DNA of 55,712 nt, taken from the NCBI GenBank assembly GCA_015039365.1, contig WION01000348.1, forward strand, positions 1 through 55,712, written 5' to 3'. Positions 35,244 to 46,877 of the stretch are shown piece by piece (the first letter of the stretch is position 1; each line of letters starts with the position of its first letter). The notes under the pieces were generated by a model that was not told the origin of the DNA, made no database searches, and worked only from the letters and a program-made list of their open reading frames with translations. Origin of the DNA: Amanita rubescens (taxonomy: Eukaryota > Basidiomycota > Agaricomycetes > Agaricales > Amanitaceae). Both the position numbers and the translations under genes were made by a program.

Positions 35244-36281
35244 CTATTCCCAAAAAGGAGAAAAAACGCGATTTGAGAGCTCACTCGGTATAAGACCGAG
35301 TCCTTCACTTCGTTCGGCCTCGGAACTCCCCATCACGAGGGCAGGCTCCGAAGGCGAGTGTGTGTAGGATCTGTCGCCTTTAGGTGAAAAGCCAGCAAGA
35401 ATCCTCATGTGATGTGCAACACTGTGATCTGCGAGTTCTATGGCTTCTGAAGTAGCCATGGCTGGATCTAGACAGAGACGCTGTGAGAGTATAGCAAAGA
35501 CATGGTTCTTATTCTTGGGGTTGAAATCCTCCCATTTCGAAGTTTCCAGGAAGCCACATCGATCATCTCGCCCTATATTTTTTCGGGCAGATGTGCATCC
35601 CACCTGGCAACAAAATGAGTAGCTGGGGTCTAAGGCGACATCTACGTACATTGGCCTTCCAAATTGGGAGATAAATGCGATGGTTTGCATGTCACCCATA
35701 CGCACGCTTACACGCCCCCTGCTTCTGGATATCACTCGCTGGTCGAAGCCAAGATCAATATAGGGTTTTAATAATTGCTTCAACTCCGATTTGAGTCGCA
35801 TACTAGAAAGTACTATTGCTTCAGTCAGACATGTGCAAGCAAGCAAAGCGGAAGACTGACTCTGACTGGGAGGAGGAGCATAGTAGAAGATGCTCGATTT
35901 CGTTCCCATGAAAGTGTACCACATTTTTGTTCCCGCTTTCTGAAGCTGCACGAGACACAGAAAGATCCAAAACTGCACACCCAATTCGTGTGCTTCGTCG
36001 AAATACATTATACTAGGTAGGACTGTTTGTAAAGTTTTTATAGGTTCCCACTTTCGATTTCAGCTACCAATATATTAAGAGCGCTCATCCTAAAGAAAAT
36101 GAAGCGACTGACTATGTTTGCTCGTTCGACTACTTTTGTAAAAAACGCATTTCGGTCATCACGCGCCCCAGTTGGCTCCATACGTTCATGCCAATGCTTC
36201 AGTAATTGCGGTCCATCATGCCCCTCCTCACTGTACCCTTGTAGCGTTTCGAGCATTGTTTGATGTGCAGCAGCGATGAAG
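35244..36281 (-). pseudogene. C-terminal part of an agaricomycete P-loop protein with YFDEAHEL motif, truncated at a MULE end
   Basis: MYFDEAHEL is a Walker-B-like motif. It is followed by ISQFGRPMYVDVAL, FAILSQRLCLD and SEPALVMG, a succession I know from a large unnamed agaricomycete family of putative P-loop ATPases. An upstream segment (36256-36110) encodes LLKHWHERMEPTGARDDRNAFFTKVVERA, also typical. Linking the two requires an intron I could not define well. The expected N-terminal half with Walker A is missing, because the frame meets the left terminal repeat of the MULE at 36282. I looked for the continuation beyond the right end (40334 onward) and found nothing convincing. Confidence 0.6.
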
Positions 36282-36341
36282 AGTGAACGCTATTCACCCA
36301 ATAGATTTTACGCATCACGTGATGACTCTGGCAAAATCCGA
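36282..36341 (+). repeat. MULE left terminal inverted repeat
   Basis: It starts AGTGAACGCTATTCACCC. The first 41 bp match the right end exactly, followed by a degenerate CTC-GGNAAAATCC block. Confidence 0.85.
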
Positions 36342-36563
36342 CGGGCTTCCCGTCGTCCAACAAGTAGCTCCACTTACGGATACGGGGCACGATTAGTGTA
36401 CGAGGTGGACGCGAGACGTTATTCAAGTTAAAACTCATTGGTGTGAACTTGTGTGAACCTTGAATGTATTGAATGCCGTAGTACACCTGAGCGCAGGAAC
36501 GCGCGCCAAGTTATGCTAACGCACTTGCCTTTTTTGGCGTGCTTCTCGTCTTCTCAGATCTAG

Positions 36564-39500
36564 ATGCCCCGCCAGATTCTCGGTTCGGCCCCTGACGCGC
36601 CCGCAGACCATGGCCATCCCACGCAAAAATGTGGCACATGCCGGAAGACTAAGCCTCTGAATGTGGCCGAATTCACGCAAACGCGCTCCGGATATGCCAA
36701 GACATGCAAGGATTGTTCCCGACGGCTCGCTGATGTGTATGCGAAGAGGAAAGCAACTAAATCCGATAAGGAAAACCAGCCACCACAGGCAGCTGATACA
36801 GGGGCAGATCCCGAGGACGAAGACCGGCAGGGTTGCCGTGATCTTTCTAATCTGTCGCTGGACGCGTTCCTCGCGTCGCTCAGCTCCACCTCCCGTGTTC
36901 TATCTTTGGAAGCAAATGTAGACATTGCATCGTTGGAAGGGAATACACCACGGGAGAAGGCTGACAAGCTTGTCAAATGTATTGGCGAGGAATTGAAATA
37001 CCGGTTTATGTGTGTGCTTTTTACCTCACCGCGATAAGATCTAACTACCAAATTTAGATATCATTCCCGATATGACTCACAGAGAACTGAGTTCTCTCGT
37101 TTCATTTATTTCTGTTCTCAGGCAGCAGATCGGCAGAAGAAGCCTCGAAAGGTGCAACGGGAGGGTGCAAAGCAGCGTGACAAGGAGTCAATGGACGTGT
37201 TTGACTGTCATGGCCAACTTCAAGTTGCAATCTTGTCTCCCGGTAACCCTGTTGCATTTGTGAAGCTGATACACAGGGATGATCATATTCCATATTGGAA
37301 TATTGACATACCCAAAGATGTCCGGGACTTTGTTCTTAAGAACCTCAGCCTGACACCACAACAGGTAAGGCCTTCACTGGTTCTTATTGAAGTTTGAATG
37401 ATGATCCCACTTTCAAGCTATGGGACGAGGTTCTTCGGATGCATCCCCAACCAAACTTTTCCCGAAAGACAATATATAACCTTTGGTCAGAACATGTAAG
37501 CAAAAAGTGGAAACGTGATGAAGACGAGGTCAAGTCAGCAAAGCTTTTGATCGAGGAAGCATCAAACACTCAGAATCGGGGAAATGAGGCTCGTGGCTTG
37601 TATACTGTTATGCCTGTTCCTTTACATGATGAGCCAGGGTTTGTTGCAATTGCCTTTGTGCTGAAAGAGGTGTTGTGCCAGTGGGGTGGCCAGATCAGAG
37701 AGATATCTTTGGATTCTGCCTGTGTGTTTTTTTATATATTTCTGCATTTATTTCTAATTTAGGTCTACTACTAGGGAACACAAACAAGAGTCGTTTTGAA
37801 GTCTATGCCCTTCTCGGCGAGACTTATGGCTCTGGTTGTCCTCTTGGATACCTGTTGATCCAATCCTCAGGTGATACCGAGGAAGGCGGAAAAGAACGGT
37901 ACCTGAGGGACCTTCTCTCATACGTCAAGAATACATGGAAGCTTCGTGCATTGATCACCTTGACTGACAAAGACTTATCTGAGATTAATGCCTTTCTTGC
38001 CATATACCCAGAGGCAAAGCATCAACTTTGCTTTTGGCATTGCTTACGAGCTGTCAAGACACGACTCTCAGTTTTACGACGCCGTCCCAAGTATTATGAT
38101 GTTCTTGAGGCAAAGAAGGAGTTCAATTGGATAGATGAGGCATTTGTCCCATCTGCGCAAGCAAAAGGACAACAGGTATGTACTACATTACACCATGATC
38201 ATACTTCCTACATATATTTTATTAGAACATGGCAACCATGACAAAGATGCTTCCCCGACTTACCGTCAGACTGCAAGGGGTAACCCAAAACATTGCTCCT
38301 CGGCCAGAGGAGACTGGACCCCGTTTGACCATCCGTCTCAACGGTGTTGTACGCTCCATCATTCCCCTTCCATCCAGGCAGGTCCACGATGAGCCAAGTG
38401 ACGCACTCGTGAATGCAGCTAATTCTGACTGCGAGGGGCCTTCCCTTGATGACGTCGATGACAGCGAAGACGGAGAGCTCCTTAAACAGGTGGATCAATA
38501 CTTGCGCAACGATGTTGAACGTGAAACTGAAGATGCACCTGACTGGCTACTGGATGCTGGTGAAACTCTGTCTGCAGATCCTGACTACACGTTTTGTCCA
38601 GCGGCTCATCGTCGCCAAGTCCTCCACCTGTTTACTCGCCACTTCTGCCTACACCCCGTATTTCCTGAACGCCATGGCACCTGGACTACTGAAGAGATCC
38701 GACGCAATTCCGTCTATGAGATGTATCAGTTTTGCCACATACGTGGGCTACGAGAAGTCTGGGGTTATCTGTGGGCTTGTTGGTACTCACCAAAGATGTG
38801 GCGGCTTTGGGCACGATCAACGACACAATATGTTTCTCGGCTGCGTACAACTATGAATGTCGAGAACTTCTGGAGGCAATTGAAGCATGACCACTTACAT
38901 CGTTTTGTTCACCCCCGTTTGGACCATCTTGTATGGATTTTGATATACAAAGTTACCCCAGCTTATATGGCACGTGCGGAAATCCTCGAGGATCGTTACC
39001 GGCAGGGCAGGTCAAAGCAATTAACCACATACCAAAAGTATTTCAAATCTGCATGGAAAAAACTTGAACAGGCACAGGTGAGCACTCGGCAGTACGTTAC
39101 AAACGTCGCCGATTGGACTTGTACCTGTGGTCGACAAAAATATGACCGCCATCATCTGTGCAAGCACCTTGTACAGGCGGTCAAGCCACTACCCGCGCAT
39201 TTTTGGCGTGAAGTGATTCGTAGGCGTGTAAAGCCTATCTATCAGCATCCGTCTCTCATTGCAAAGGGTAATGACTTACCGGCATCTGCCTTATCACGGG
39301 ACTTGTCCGGCACCATTTCAGATGGTGATGACCATATAGGTACTGTAGATTAGTCTGCACTGATTTATATGTGGCTGACATCGAATAGTTGACAGCGTGG
39401 AAGCGGCCAAGGTGAAACGGCGGCTGTCGGTCAACATAGATGAGCAATCCGATGATGATATCCGTGTACCTGCAACAAAACGAAGATTAGTAGACTCTTC

Positions 39501-39955
39501 TGCGAATGTCATAGATCTCACTACCGATTTACGGTCATCGCCGACTCCCAGCGGAAGCGTTCGAGATGCAATCACTATTCGAGGTTCATCACCATTAGCG
39601 TATGGAAGCGAAGGTGAAGAAGAGGAGGTACGTACTGTGATATGCCCGTCCTAGGCCTGTCCCTGATTGTCTACAGCTGGATCGGCTTGCTCGCGACCTT
39701 CAAGGTCGTGCTAATGATTTCCGCCAGGCAGCTGACATGATTGAAGAACAACTGAAATACCGTAATCGGATTTGGATGAAGTCCGTGCGAGACCGAGACC
39801 TTGGACATGATGTTCGTCACTTTGTTGCGGACATTGTTCGAACCGAGACTGGAAGGACCCGTGATAATACGTGGGGTAAAGCTGGTGATCGCACTGCAAA
39901 TAGAAGGATGAGAAATACGATGGGTTATCAGTCGAGAACTGAGGCACTTAACTGA
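36564..39955 (+). CDS. MULE transposase with SWIM zinc finger, intact
   Basis: Seven exons (36564-37009, 37058-37364, 37418-37721, 37763-38175, 38226-39339, 39389-39627, 39677-39955) join in phase to 1033 aa. An N-terminal zinc knuckle (CGTCRKTK...CKDCSRR) probably binds DNA. The DDE core shows ISLDSA (D350), NTNKSRFEVYAL, LTDKD (D421) and FWHCLRAVK; NVENFW supplies the likely Glu (E703). SWIM is C789-x-C-x10-C802-x-H804 (CTCG...LCKH). The C-terminus is charged and helical. This is the Mutator-like architecture: the enzyme excises and inserts the element through the terminal repeats. With no stop or frameshift and perfect repeats, the copy could be functional. ATG 36564 is the first in frame after the left repeat. 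Confidence 0.9.
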
Positions 39956-40273
39956 ATATTGATGTAGCAGGGCTTAGATACCCATGTGTCCCATCAGGTA
40001 CTCCAGTGAGACTGTCAACGGTGTGCGAGCGACCGAATATAGGGGCGGCGTCGTGCCATCATGATGTCGCCCAAGTCCATTGAAACACCGAGATCACCGG
40101 CCGAGGCTACGATGTCGACAAGGAGTAAACTTGCTTGGTTGAGCCCTTAAACGTCTAATTCATGTGGTCCTTGAGGAGTCATAGATGAGAGGAGAAGAGC
40201 GGCGTAGAAGAGCGGCGTAGGAGCGACTCGGAGTTGTGTCTGAGAGCGCTCGCCAGCAGTCACTCTTTGCTCG

Positions 40274-40333
40274 CCGGTCGGGATTTTCCGAGTCACGTGA
40301 TGCGTAAAATCTATTGGGTGAATAGCGTTCACT
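40274..40333 (-). repeat. MULE right terminal inverted repeat
   Basis: Inverted partner of the left repeat; 40293-40333 is identical to the complement of 36282-36322. Confidence 0.85.
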
Positions 40334-41125
40334 TCTCGGATATAGATCTCCTTGATTTAGGCGATTGCATTTGCCAACTAGCAATCCTTGGATACACAAG
40401 CATCCACATGACTGTGACACTTGGGCCGCTACACGAGCCACGTACAGTGCAAATGGCCGTGGGCCTGCTGGGGAGCAAAGTGCTTCTACAAACCGTATGG
40501 GCATGTCAGGCTGGCCGTCACACGTAGTCACTATGCAGGGCCTTGCTGGCCAGCGAAAAAGGTACGAAGAGGGATGGCAGGGGTCGTATCTTAGTTTGTG
40601 GCTCATCTTAGTGCTTATCGTATGATTTTCACCATTGTCCAATCCAATTTAAGTTATCTTGAGCTGTGTCCCGAGGACCCATAGGAAAAAACGGGTCCAT
40701 GGGTCACGATGAATCTGGACCATACGTTTCAACTATTTGCGCTTGTGGCGGCGTAGCGTTTGTTGAGTAATAGTAACGATGACCCCACAGTGGCAGATTC
40801 AAGCAAAGTATATTTGACATATTCTAACTGTACAACATTGGATATTTGAAGTTGCGACGTAGAGAGGGGATCGCAAGAGAGGCATCCGCACGCAACTGGA
40901 ACTGTCGTGGATCAATCGATCAGTGCCAAACAATCGTCCCTTACATAAGTAGTCAACCTGTTATTACGTTTCTTACGTAGGAGTCCAGCCTTAGTAGAAC
41001 ATCAATATAGTAGTATTTACGTACAAGGTACCACACGGCGATATTTTGGATAACCTTCTTTCCTGTGTCACTCTAAGCTCTCATCCTGTCGCTTGCTGCT
41101 CGTTAGCCCTGGTCGACTGCGAAAG
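40334..41125. other. Intergenic, promoter side of the Zn2Cys6 gene
   Basis: No gene is recognised. The first ~300 bp were checked for the missing half of the P-loop gene at 35.2-36.3 kb without success. The part next to 41126 presumably carries the promoter of the regulator gene. Confidence 0.4.
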
Positions 41126-42913
41126 ATGGCGCTCTCCACAAGCTATTTGACCTCACCGGCACCCATGGACGAATGTATAAGCTATGGCTCCGTGGCAATC
41201 CCTTATGGTCACCAGAGGCACAGCGTACCTGATGCGCGCAGGTTGCAGGAATTCCCGGTTCATGGTTCGCTATCTCCCAGCAGCGCAAGGCCCCCGCAAG
41301 GCTTTGAACATTCAGACAGACGATTATCACCGGGTACCATCGTTAATGGTCAATCTCACTGTTACCATACCGATGATGGGCATAATCCTGTTACCGGCAT
41401 CTTGTACAACCAGTCTGTTGATGCTCACCAGCAGGTGGAAAACTATCCAATTAAGATGGTAACATCGGCATTATCTCCTCCTTGAGCTGCGAAAGCTGAT
41501 TCAACATTGCGACAGTCCGAATACACCGTCGACATGCAAGGAAGCTTTGCCGAGCAGTCTATCAATAATACTCGCACGCGCGGCCTGGGGGGACGGAACA
41601 TGGATCCCAACTTTGCGGTACCCCAATATCCTCCTCCGGAATACACAGAGCATGTCACGGGCTGGAGTGAACCTTATTACCACGCCGAAAGTTACTGCAA
41701 ACAACTGGCTGCGTCTCATTATCTGATGTACCCCCACCTGACCCAAACTATTCGTGATGACTGGTATTTGACACCAAACAGCCTTTACGTCCATGGATTC
41801 TCCAAGGATCATGCAGTGAGTAGTCTTATTGTCTTCTGGACTTCCCACTAAGCCCGATCACTCGCCTCAACCATAAAGTTATCCCAACCCAATCATGCAC
41901 ACGTGCCATCTGGGATGGATATCGATATCTCCACGAGCAACGGTCTTGACCAACACGTTGGAACGCCTATCTCATTTAGAGTAACGTTAGATCACGATCG
42001 CATGATCCAAGACCAGGACCGAGAAGGATGTGTTGCTATGGCCCGGCTGACGCTTCATGCGGAACGTCCACCAATGTCATCCTATTCTGAGCTGTCCGCT
42101 CAAACGTCGTACTACAAGACTCTCAACTCCGTACGGCAATCAACGACGTCAGGATCGTCGGCCCCGTCTATATCTATACCCACTTCAATGACTACTAAGG
42201 ATACTAAGCCACTCAATTCGACCCCGGCGCCCAATCAGCAAGCGAGCAAGTCTTGTAAGGACGACTCTCCAGTGCTGTTATGCACACCGTCCAAGGCGTC
42301 TATCCCCTTCGAAGCATGGACACCTCCGCAAGTCAAGACTGTGGATCGATCACCACAATTATCGCGACGGAAACACTTCTCCTCTCGGAGCTCCTCGACC
42401 CGTTCGTCTTCGACCGAATCTCGTCGGTCATGCACGCTGTCGCCGAGTAGCCGGAACAAAGGGATGTTAAAGACGATCATGATGAAGAGGGGTGGATCGG
42501 AGCAAAAGAAGCAGAATTTGGCATGCTTATTTTGCCGGGAACGTAAGATCGCGTGTGGGCGCCCACTGGATGGGAGCGATGTCCCTTCTTGCAAGTGAGT
42601 TCTTCCCCTGGTTTACGAAATAGTCGATGCTGATATTTTCTTACCCTAGCCAATGTTTACGACGGTCACTGGAATGCAAGTATCCCACAGAATCGCGGCG
42701 TGGACAGCATAAACGTAACGCAAAGAAAGAAAGGTAATGACCTTGGGCATGATGCGAGTTTCGTGACATTGTACTGGCTGGGTTGTTTGACGCAGCTCAG
42801 AGGACCGCCGCTTGGAGTTGTTATTGGCAGCTGAGGCCTTGGATGACATCTCAGAGCTGCTATTCGTTGCGTTACTGAGTTGTATCAATCCAAAGCTTTA
42901 TAATATATACTGA
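41126..42913 (+). CDS. Zn2Cys6 (Gal4-type) transcription factor with C-terminal DNA-binding domain
   Basis: Five exons (41126-41458, 41516-41815, 41879-42594, 42650-42733, 42796-42913) give 516 aa in phase. The binuclear cluster is CLFCRERKIAC followed by SCNQCLRRSLEC, with the canonical C-x2-C-x6-C spacing twice, split by the third intron. A basic RRGQHKRNAKKER follows. The long N-terminal part (residues 1-400) is Ser/Pro/Tyr/Gln-rich and looks disordered, as in activation domains; a Ser/Arg-rich stretch precedes the cluster. The DNA-binding domain near the C-terminus is usual for several basidiomycete regulators. The final residues form a short Leu-rich helix. Target genes are unknown. Confidence 0.88.
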
Positions 42914-43791
42914 TCATGATCGTGTTGAATCAGCCAGCATTCTGAGAAATGAGATGAACCGTGAACCATTTGTATTAGCGTAAAATCATCTTCCGACTTT
43001 ACGATCGCGCGCATCACCACCGCCTGAGGGCCTTCCTTGAATCCAACCGCTTACAGATCCCCTTGTCTTTTCATCCGGAGTGAACAGGGCTCTTGAGGTC
43101 ATTCCCTCAGGCTGTCGCCGTACTGAGGGCTGAGGGCCGAGAGTGAATTTGCCTGGAAAGTTCAATCGTATAATAACTGTCAGTATATATGTATGTTCCG
43201 AGGCCTGAAAGGACTCTGCCTCTTACTCTGCGCAGCATCTTTCAAATTTTCGCTTTCCCGAGATCCGAGTGAAGACACTGGAATAACGGGTCAATCAAGA
43301 CCAGATACCTGCCAGTGTTTTCTCTGCTTAGAGGAGGATATTTCAAGGATGTATTCACTTACCAATGACTCGAGTTGCTACACTGTATGCGGTCGCTGGG
43401 CTGAGTGGCAGACCTTGCAAGGACCAGGCCCTCTTAGGTACTACGTTTCCCAGTAACATAGAATGCCACCTAAGAGGTATCGATCACCTTTTGCTTGAGA
43501 TGGTCCTGGACTCAGGACCCAGGTCTTACTTAGTACTTCTTTGGGAGTTAAGTACGGCCTTTGACAGGCTAAGTCATCTTTGGCCACTTTGATGGCTTTT
43601 TCCCCTTTCAAAAGCGGTGAAAGCTGCCAAAGTTGGAAGTCCCATTTTGCTGATGGATAGGGATCATGGATGAGGGTTGAAATGGTAGTCCCACGTAAGT
43701 TGCAGTTGTTCAATAAATGGTCGCAAATGACAAGCACTGGCACCGATGTGATATGTAATATAAAGTGTTTAATACAAAGGGTCCCTAATAC
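42914..43791. other. Unassigned DNA with small inverted repeats
   Basis: No recognisable gene. CCTCTTAGGT and ACCTAAGAGG form a perfect 10-bp inverted pair near 43428 and 43468. Nearby are further short complementary segments, possibly the remnant of a non-autonomous element. Confidence 0.35.
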
Positions 43792-44218
43792 TTAACTCCA
43801 GTACTGGGATCTTGCTGAGCGTTGAGCACGTACTCGCTGATACAATTCAGCCCTCTGCTTATCTTTTTTCCTCACACTGGGGTGATTTCCACGACTGACT
43901 CTCATCTGCCCCACGTAACCTGATACTAGTGGGCCAGACTCACCTCCATCTCCACCTGACACTGCAGCTGGAATTTCGCCTAGTGGTAAAGATGATGGAA
44001 GCATTGTTCCATGCATAAGTGTTGGATCGATTCGATCGAACGACCTGTAATGGATTTGTTGTCACTTTAAAGAAAATCTTATTTGAATGAGCAAGAGACC
44101 TTACCATAAAGTATTTGATCGAGACTCAAAGTAATAACCATAGGATGCTTGAATGAAAGCATACTCTTTCCATGGTGCATAGGCGACGAGTTCCAATTGG
44201 GTGCAAAGGCTCCGACAT
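43792..44218 (-). pseudogene. Truncated hypothetical gene, 3' two exons
   Basis: Exon 44218-44105 encodes ECRSLCTQLELVAYAPWK, then FIQASYGYYFESRSNTLW. It splices (GTAAGG to TTACAG) in phase to 44044-43792, SFDRIDPTLMHGTMLPSSLP, ending in a basic QRAELYQRVRAQRSARS tail. Its 5' side stops at 44219, exactly where the ATG18-EXO70 duplication begins on the other strand, so the start of this gene has been cut off. The family is not known to me. Confidence 0.5.
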
Positions 44219-45493
44219 TCGTCAAACAATACGAGTGAGTACCTTACTTCGACGCAGTCTAACCTCTCCCTCTAGTCTTCTTGATTCCACCGATGATAGC
44301 AATGGTACGTCGAGCAGACGAGTTGGACAAAGTGATTAGTTCGAGTTGTATTAGTACTATAGTAGTAATATTATTAGTTTCCTAAATAAGTAACTCTCCC
44401 TTTTACCGTCATCATGGACGATGAAAGCGCTGAAATTGAGTTGGTGAGTAGCCATGTCCATGTACTGGACATCTTCTGAAAGTACAACCCACAGCTCGAA
44501 CAGAACATTAACAAAACTCACCAAATCTCACAGTGCATCATATATACGATGCTTTCTTGTTTCCACCCGATGCTGAACGGATCAGCCAGCCGTCCTCGAT
44601 AGCTTCGATACCCGACTGGCGAAACTTGAAAAATCCATTCTGCCACTGTATACCTCAGCTCAGGTGCTCACTCGTCGAACTCAGAGTACGTGGCTTGGCT
44701 CTGCCTCTCTATTGGAACAACCACTGACGCTTCCTCAGACATTGACAAGACCCTATTGAAAATTGACGAAGTAGGAAGCCAAAACGAAGATCTAGACGTG
44801 GAAGAGGCCTTAATCTTACCCGGGTGAGTGTCCACCATCCCTCTCTTCATCCCGTTGTCTCACTAGCCCTCCAGACCCCAACCAGGCCAGCTCGACACCT
44901 AAAAATCCGCCATCGAACGTCTCAACGCTCTCATCACCTTCAAATACCCATCATCAGACCATCACGACGCCCCCGCCCGCCTCGTGGAAACCGGCGCCAA
45001 GAAGCTAACCCTTCTTTATACCAAACTCGTCGCGGAAGGCTCCTCTGGCTCTCCCCCAGGAGGAACAACCATTGAATTCACAATCTTACCCTTCCCTGCT
45101 GATCTTCTCGCCTCTCTACGTCCTCTAGTCTCGTTTTTGAGGACCTTGCCTTTACCAGCAACTCACCCAACCCACCCCACCGCTCAAGGGATCCGCTCCG
45201 TCCTCGTCGACGCCCAAAAAGGGTACGCAGACATGCGTGGAGCGCGGTCCAAAAAATGTCTATCACCTCGCCAAAAATGTCGTAGACGAGGCTTTGGCAA
45301 ATCGTTCGGAAAATGGGTCAAGTTGGTCTTGACCGTTGCCGAGGACGAATACAACCTCCTTTGCGATTTGGCTCCATTGACGTCGGGCCAATTGGTCGCA
45401 CAAGCTTACGGGGCATTACTCTCGCCGATTTTGGGATTGTTTGGGACGATGCTGGGGATCATTGATTGGGCTTATCAAATGATCGTTGCATAA
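44219..45493 (+). pseudogene. Duplication copy A: ATG18 3' end, intergenic, and 5' part of EXO70
   Basis: 44219-44337 matches the last coding part of the ATG18 fragment at 52.9 kb. The shared intergenic block ending AAATAAGTAACTCTCCC follows. EXO70 starts at ATG 44414 with MDDESAEIEL, then LEQNINKTHQIS after an intron. VLDSFDTRLAKLEKSILPL and TSAQ follow, then NIDKTLLKIDEV. Near 44984-45493 come METGAKKLTLLYTKLVAEG, PADLLASLRPLVSFLR and LAPLTSGQLVAQAYGALL. EXO70 is the exocyst subunit tethering vesicles at the plasma membrane, normally ~600 aa. Here only about the first 260 residues remain, with a frame disturbance near 45240-45310 and a stop at 45491. Confidence 0.75.
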
Positions 45494-45651
45494 ACATACT
45501 TTTTTGGCTTTATTGACGTACGAGAGTAACTTGTGTGTCTTCTCGTTCTTCTTTTCGTTGCGTTGGGCTGACTGATTTGACTATTGGGTTAGTGCGATGA
45601 AACTTCAATGCTGGACGGTGACCGATCGTTACGGATAGGAAATAGGGAATA

Positions 45652-45874
45652 GGGACCAGATATACATGGTCCCGGGATATTAGGAGGGTTTCTCCCCCAC
45701 ATAATGTGCTTTGGGGAGAAGGGAATAGATTGCTAGATACCAGGTAAGTCCCGTGGTATCGTTCCTGTTGACGTTTGACTAGCGTCTGAGCATAGACGCG
45801 TATAACAGGTAGATAGCGAGGGTTTGGCCCTCGCGCGTTTCGACATAAGGGAACGGGCTTGGGAACGGCCCGTT
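45652..45874. ncRNA. Hairpin-rich structured repeat, copy 1 (candidate structured RNA or DNA element)
   Basis: Successive perfect stems: 45652-45658/45667-45673, 45690-45697/45713-45720 with inner 45698-45702/45704-45708, 45736-45742/45754-45760, 45782-45787/45794-45799, 45816-45822/45828-45834 and 45852-45858/45868-45874. Several stems are retained in copy 2 with paired base changes. No protein frame is evident. The strand is not determined. Confidence 0.4.
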
Positions 45875-46239
45875 TGACGTTATCGTTGGAGGATTGAGCT
45901 GAAGGGAATGCGATGACGGGCGCAGGTGAACAAGATGGGTTCGATGGTGAGCTCTTCCTTATTCGTTTCTTCGGCTGACTGCTTTCACCGGCCTCGAAGT
46001 TTGGACCACACATCGGCCTCTCTTACACGCTTGGCTGAGCGGCGATGACATGACGATGATGCGGGTTAAGAGGTGGCGGAAGGGGGGCCGGACGGTTGGA
46101 ACACGTCATGAGGGGCTTGGGTCAGAAGGCGAGCCCTTTATCTGTCCTCCCCCTTCGCTCTCGCGCGGTATCTGACTAGCCGCTTGATTCAGGTGCAATA
46201 CGGCCCTGGAATAGTTGAGAGCAGTGGATAAAGGCCGGG

Positions 46240-46472
46240 CGAGAATCACTCATCGTTCTCGGTAACTACTCGTTTCGAGTAATTGATACCTCTCCCTCAC
46301 AGAACAGGTTCTGGGGAGAAAGGGCATAAGGATACCAGATGAGCCCTGATTCGTTCCCATCGGTGCAGCCGATGGACGTCTTCACTTAGACGCATACTAT
46401 ACCAGCTCGTTCGCGAGGATTTGCTTCTCGCGCGTTTCGACAAGAGAGGAATGGGCCCAAGAGCGGCCCATT
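46240..46472. ncRNA. Hairpin-rich structured repeat, copy 2
   Basis: Direct repeat of 45652-45874, about 598 bp downstream. Stems: 46240-46245/46256-46261, 46267-46272/46276-46281, 46291-46296/46314-46319 with inner 46300-46305/46308-46313, 46357-46363/46369-46375, 46377-46381/46388-46392, 46412-46417/46427-46432 and 46450-46457/46465-46472. The last stem has T:A where copy 1 has C:G. A further hairpin (GACGAGGAG/CTCCTCGTC) lies just downstream near 46510-46552. Confidence 0.4.
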
Positions 46473-46726
46473 CAGGTTATCGATAGAGGAGTGTGGGCGA
46501 TTGAAAAGGACGAGGAGTAATATTGCCTTGTTGAAGGCATGCACCTCCTCGTCTCTCCTCTTCAGAGCTAACTGCCTTTCTGACAGCTCCTCTTGTCGAA
46601 TTCTGGGACTCCGAAGAGGGTCCTATTATATCCACTCAGTCCGGCGAGGATAGGGGGTGGGAGGCGGGTAGGCTAAGCGTGGGTTCGTCCTTCTCTCGCA
46701 TGGCCGCCAGGGGCATCAAATTTGGA

Positions 46727-46742
46727 GGGGGGGGGGGGGGGG
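46727..46742. repeat. Run of 16 guanines
   Basis: Homopolymer tract within a G-rich segment (46640-46755). It could be an assembly-fragile or G-quadruplex-prone site. Confidence 0.8.
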
Positions 46743-46877
46743 TGGAGGGGGACTATTAACTGCAGGTGGCAGCCCGGTATGTGGTACATTCCATCCTATT
46801 CCATTCCCTTCACGCTCACTAACCACATCGAGCAGACGCAGACACTCTTGGGCCAACACGAGACTCGGGGATGAGCC

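Larger units (their letters stand above)
36282..40333 (+). mobile_element. Complete MULE-type DNA transposon
   Basis: A perfect 41-bp inverted repeat bounds the element (36282-36322 and 40293-40333), with weaker similarity continuing ~20 bp inward. A single intact transposase gene fills the interior. The first nine bases outside each end (GCGATGAAG; TCTCGGATA) do not match, so no target-site duplication is visible. Either the flanks changed after insertion or the ends lie a few bases further out. Confidence 0.85.

Noticed and set aside
36270..40345. Target-site duplication of the MULE
   Set aside because: Bases just outside the two terminal repeats do not match over 8-10 positions.
40334..40642. 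Missing N-terminal half of the P-loop gene right of the MULE
   Set aside because: The minus-strand frame here (RPFALYVARVAAQ and so on) has no motif of that family and no Walker A.
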